Shown here one piece after another: positions 5,661-7,393 of a stretch of DNA of 7,393 bases. A program made the translations under genes and the position numbers. Every line of letters begins with the position of its first letter. Position 1 is the stretch's first letter. Below the pieces are notes generated by a model. That model had not been told where the DNA came from and ran no database searches. It worked only from the letters and a program-made list of their open reading frames with translations. The stretch comes from an uncultured Clostridia bacterium (GTDB lineage Bacteria; Bacillota; Clostridia; TANB77; CAG-508), in contig CAKPKZ010000076.1 in assembly GCA_934167435.1 (NCBI GenBank), positions 1-7,393 on the forward strand, written 5' to 3'.

Positions 5661-7043
5661 ATGTTAAAATCAATGGAAACATTAGTTGCTTTATGCAAAA
5701 ACAGAGGATTTATATATCCTGGATCAGAAATTTATGGAGGATTAGCAAATACTTGGGATTATGGACCTTTAGGAAATGAATTAAAAAATAATGTAAAAAC
5801 AGCATGGAGAAAAAAATTTATACAAGAACAACCAAATATTGTGGGATTAGATGCTGCAATACTTATGAATCCAGAAACATGGGTAGCTTCAGGTCATGTT
5901 GGGGGATTTTCAGATCCACTAATTGATTGTAAAGAATGTAAAACAAGACATAGAGCAGATAAATTAATAGAAGAATGGGCACATGAACACGGAAAAGACA
6001 TGATAGCAGATGGAATGACAGATAAACAATTAATAGATTTTATTGCAGAAAATAAAATCCCATGCCCATCATGTGGAAAAACAAACTTTACAGATATAAG
6101 AAAATTTAATCTTATGTTTAAAACATTTCAAGGAGTAACAGAAGATACAACTTCTGAAATATATTTAAGACCAGAAACAGCACAAGGTATATTTGTAGAC
6201 TTTAAAAATGTTTTACGTACATCAAGAAAGAAAATGCCAATGGGAATTGCCCAAATAGGAAAAGCATTTAGAAATGAAATAACACCAGGAAACTTTACAT
6301 TTAGAACAAGAGAATTTGAACAAATGGAACTTGAATTTTTCTGCAAACCAGGAACAGATTTAGAGTGGCATAAATACTGGAAAAATTATTGTGAAAACTT
6401 TTTATTAAGCTTAGGAATGAAAAAAGAAAATATTCGTTTAAGAGATCATTCACCTGAAGAATTAGTATTTTATAGTAAGGCAACAACAGACATAGAATTT
6501 GCATTTCCATTTGGTTGGGGAGAATTGTGGGGAGTAGCAGACAGAACAGATTATGATTTAACACAACATATGAACCATTCAAAACAAGATATGTCATACC
6601 AAGACCCAGAAACAAACGAAAAATATGTACCATATGTTATAGAGCCATCACTTGGAGCTGATAGAGTTGTTTTAGCATTTCTTTGCAATGCATATGAAGA
6701 AGAAGAAATTGCAGAAGGTGATACAAGAGTTGTATTACACTTACATCCAGCCTTAGCACCATATAAAGTTGCAGTTCTACCACTTTCTAAAAAGTTGTCT
6801 GCTAAAGCAGAAGAAGTATATGCAAAATTATCTAAAAAATTTATGTGTGATTATGATGTTTCAGGAAGTATAGGAAAACGTTATAGAAGAGAAGACGAAA
6901 TAGGAACACCATATTGTGTAACTGTAGACTTTGACACATTAGAAGATAATACTGTAACAATAAGAGATAGAGACACTATGGAGCAAATAAGATTAAAAAT
7001 AGATGATTTAGAAAAATGGATAGAAGAAAAAATAGAATTTTAA
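5661..7043 (+). CDS. glyS: Glycyl-tRNA synthetase, dimeric single-chain type
   Basis: Class II synthetase that charges tRNA-Gly with glycine in the cytoplasm. The 460-residue length fits the single-chain alpha2 type rather than the GlyQ/GlyS alpha2beta2 pair. Visible parts: 'GLANTWDYGPLG' (28-39), 'GHVGGFSDPL', two Cys pairs (Cys90/93, Cys135/138) placed like a metal site, 'RPETAQGIFVDF' (170-181), motif 2 'GKAFRNEITPGNFTFRTREFEQMELEFF' (200-227), motif 3 'EPSLGADRVVLAFL' (328-341) and an anticodon-binding domain from about 364, with the end 'DLEKWIEEKIEF'. AAAGGAGG at 5646-5653 fixes the ATG at 5661. Expression is controlled by the T-box upstream. The gene has no in-frame CGG. Its product loads the Gly that would be inserted at the +1 sites if they are read as GGN. 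Confidence 0.95.
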   Translation: MLKSMETLVALCKNRGFIYPGSEIYGGLANTWDYGPLGNELKNNVKTAWRKKFIQEQPNIVGLDAAILMNPETWVASGHVGGFSDPLIDCKECKTRHRADKLIEEWAHEHGKDMIADGMTDKQLIDFIAENKIPCPSCGKTNFTDIRKFNLMFKTFQGVTEDTTSEIYLRPETAQGIFVDFKNVLRTSRKKMPMGIAQIGKAFRNEITPGNFTFRTREFEQMELEFFCKPGTDLEWHKYWKNYCENFLLSLGMKKENIRLRDHSPEELVFYSKATTDIEFAFPFGWGELWGVADRTDYDLTQHMNHSKQDMSYQDPETNEKYVPYVIEPSLGADRVVLAFLCNAYEEEEIAEGDTRVVLHLHPALAPYKVAVLPLSKKLSAKAEEVYAKLSKKFMCDYDVSGSIGKRYRREDEIGTPYCVTVDFDTLEDNTVTIRDRDTMEQIRLKIDDLEKWIEEKIEF

Positions 7044-7047
7044 AATA

Positions 7048-7076
7048 TTTACTTTTTATGGTAACTATGTTATAAT
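7048..7076 (+). promoter_or_regulatory. Promoter of the terminal small ORF
   Basis: TTTACT (7048-7053), 17 bp, TATAAT (7071-7076), just after the glyS stop. The -35 is a 4/6 match and the -10 is perfect. No terminator is visible between glyS and this promoter. Confidence 0.6.
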
Positions 7077-7109
7077 ATAATTATTAAAATTTTGAAAGAG
7101 GGTATACAC

Positions 7110-7373
7110 ATGAAAATGAACTTTAGACCGGAAGATGATAATCTCTTAAATACTTATATTGCCAATGAGTTCTGTACGCAATGTAGTATGCGGACGGGTT
7201 GTCCACGCAGATACCAGTTTTATTTTCCAAATTTCGAAATCAAACTCCAAGTTGCTTCTTATGTATGGAGTAAGAAAATCGGACCAGAAGCTGCGTATGA
7301 ATTAGAGAAGGCAGTACGGAGGAAAATGCTGACTGAAACTGGAAAGTTTCCAGGAGGTTATAATTATACCTAA
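7110..7373 (+). CDS. Small Cys-containing protein of unknown function, atypical codon use
   Basis: An 87-residue protein from ATG 7110, preceded by GAAAGAGGG (7094-7102). An upstream TTG start would place the ribosome site inside the gene, so I rejected it. It has a Cys22-x2-Cys25-x5-Cys31 cluster in 'FCTQCSMRTGCPRR', possibly metal or redox related but with only three Cys, then a likely helical part (about 47-76) ending in 'GKFPGGYNYT'. I do not recognise the family. Codon use differs from its neighbours: CGG at Arg28 and Arg70, plus CGC, AGG, ACG, CCG, CTC and CTG codons. This suggests recent arrival from a host with higher GC. Its two in-frame CGG codons are not followed by a frame change, unlike every other CGG in the window. 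Confidence 0.65.
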   Translation: MKMNFRPEDDNLLNTYIANEFCTQCSMRTGCPRRYQFYFPNFEIKLQVASYVWSKKIGPEAAYELEKAVRRKMLTETGKFPGGYNYT

Positions 7374-7393
7374 TTCAAAAGGCACCTTTATTA

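Noticed and set aside
1..7393. CRISPR arrays, rRNA or tRNA genes
   Set aside because: No regularly spaced repeats and no cloverleaf or rRNA-like segments were seen on either strand.

Overview
The window comes from a very AT-rich low-GC Bacillota, most likely an uncultured Clostridia-type gut bacterium. The evidence is A/T-ending codons, TAA as the stop of every gene, strong AGGAGG-type ribosome sites, a T-box ahead of a single-chain glycyl-tRNA synthetase, and a RepA_N/large-serine-recombinase mobile element.

Layout: 1 to about 2461 is the right-hand part of an integrated mobile element (RepA_N-type replication protein, a 47-residue ORF, a large serine recombinase). It sits inside the chromosomal iron-transport gene feoB, which is read on the minus strand (3775 down to about 2460) behind feoA (4063-3806). 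Then come dut (dUTPase), a terminator, a consensus promoter with a hairpin leader, a CarD-family regulator, a glycine T-box leader, glyS, and a small Cys-containing ORF of unknown function with different codon usage.

The main observation concerns reading frames. Four places in three otherwise well-conserved genes (repA-like, recombinase, and feoB twice) need a +1 shift to restore the family sequence. All four have the same form: an in-frame CGG codon at which skipping only the C restores the frame, so that the next codon is GGN (Gly). By eye, CGG occurs in frame nowhere else in roughly 2,100 codons of the native genes. In feoB one of these sites provides the first glycine of the GTPase P-loop. 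Random decay or sequencing error would not be expected to choose CGG four times out of four, in both a mobile element and a host gene. The sequence therefore suggests that CGG is not a normal sense codon here and works as a +1 frameshift (or CGGN quadruplet, read as Gly) signal. Only the last ORF (7110-7373) has in-frame CGG codons without a matching shift, and its codon usage looks foreign.

The element has split feoB in the gate-domain codons Met-Cys-Met-Gly. The junction carries inverted repeats and a GA dinucleotide. The recombinase frame runs through the junction into antisense feoB, so its last 36 residues are borrowed from the host gene in the integrated state.
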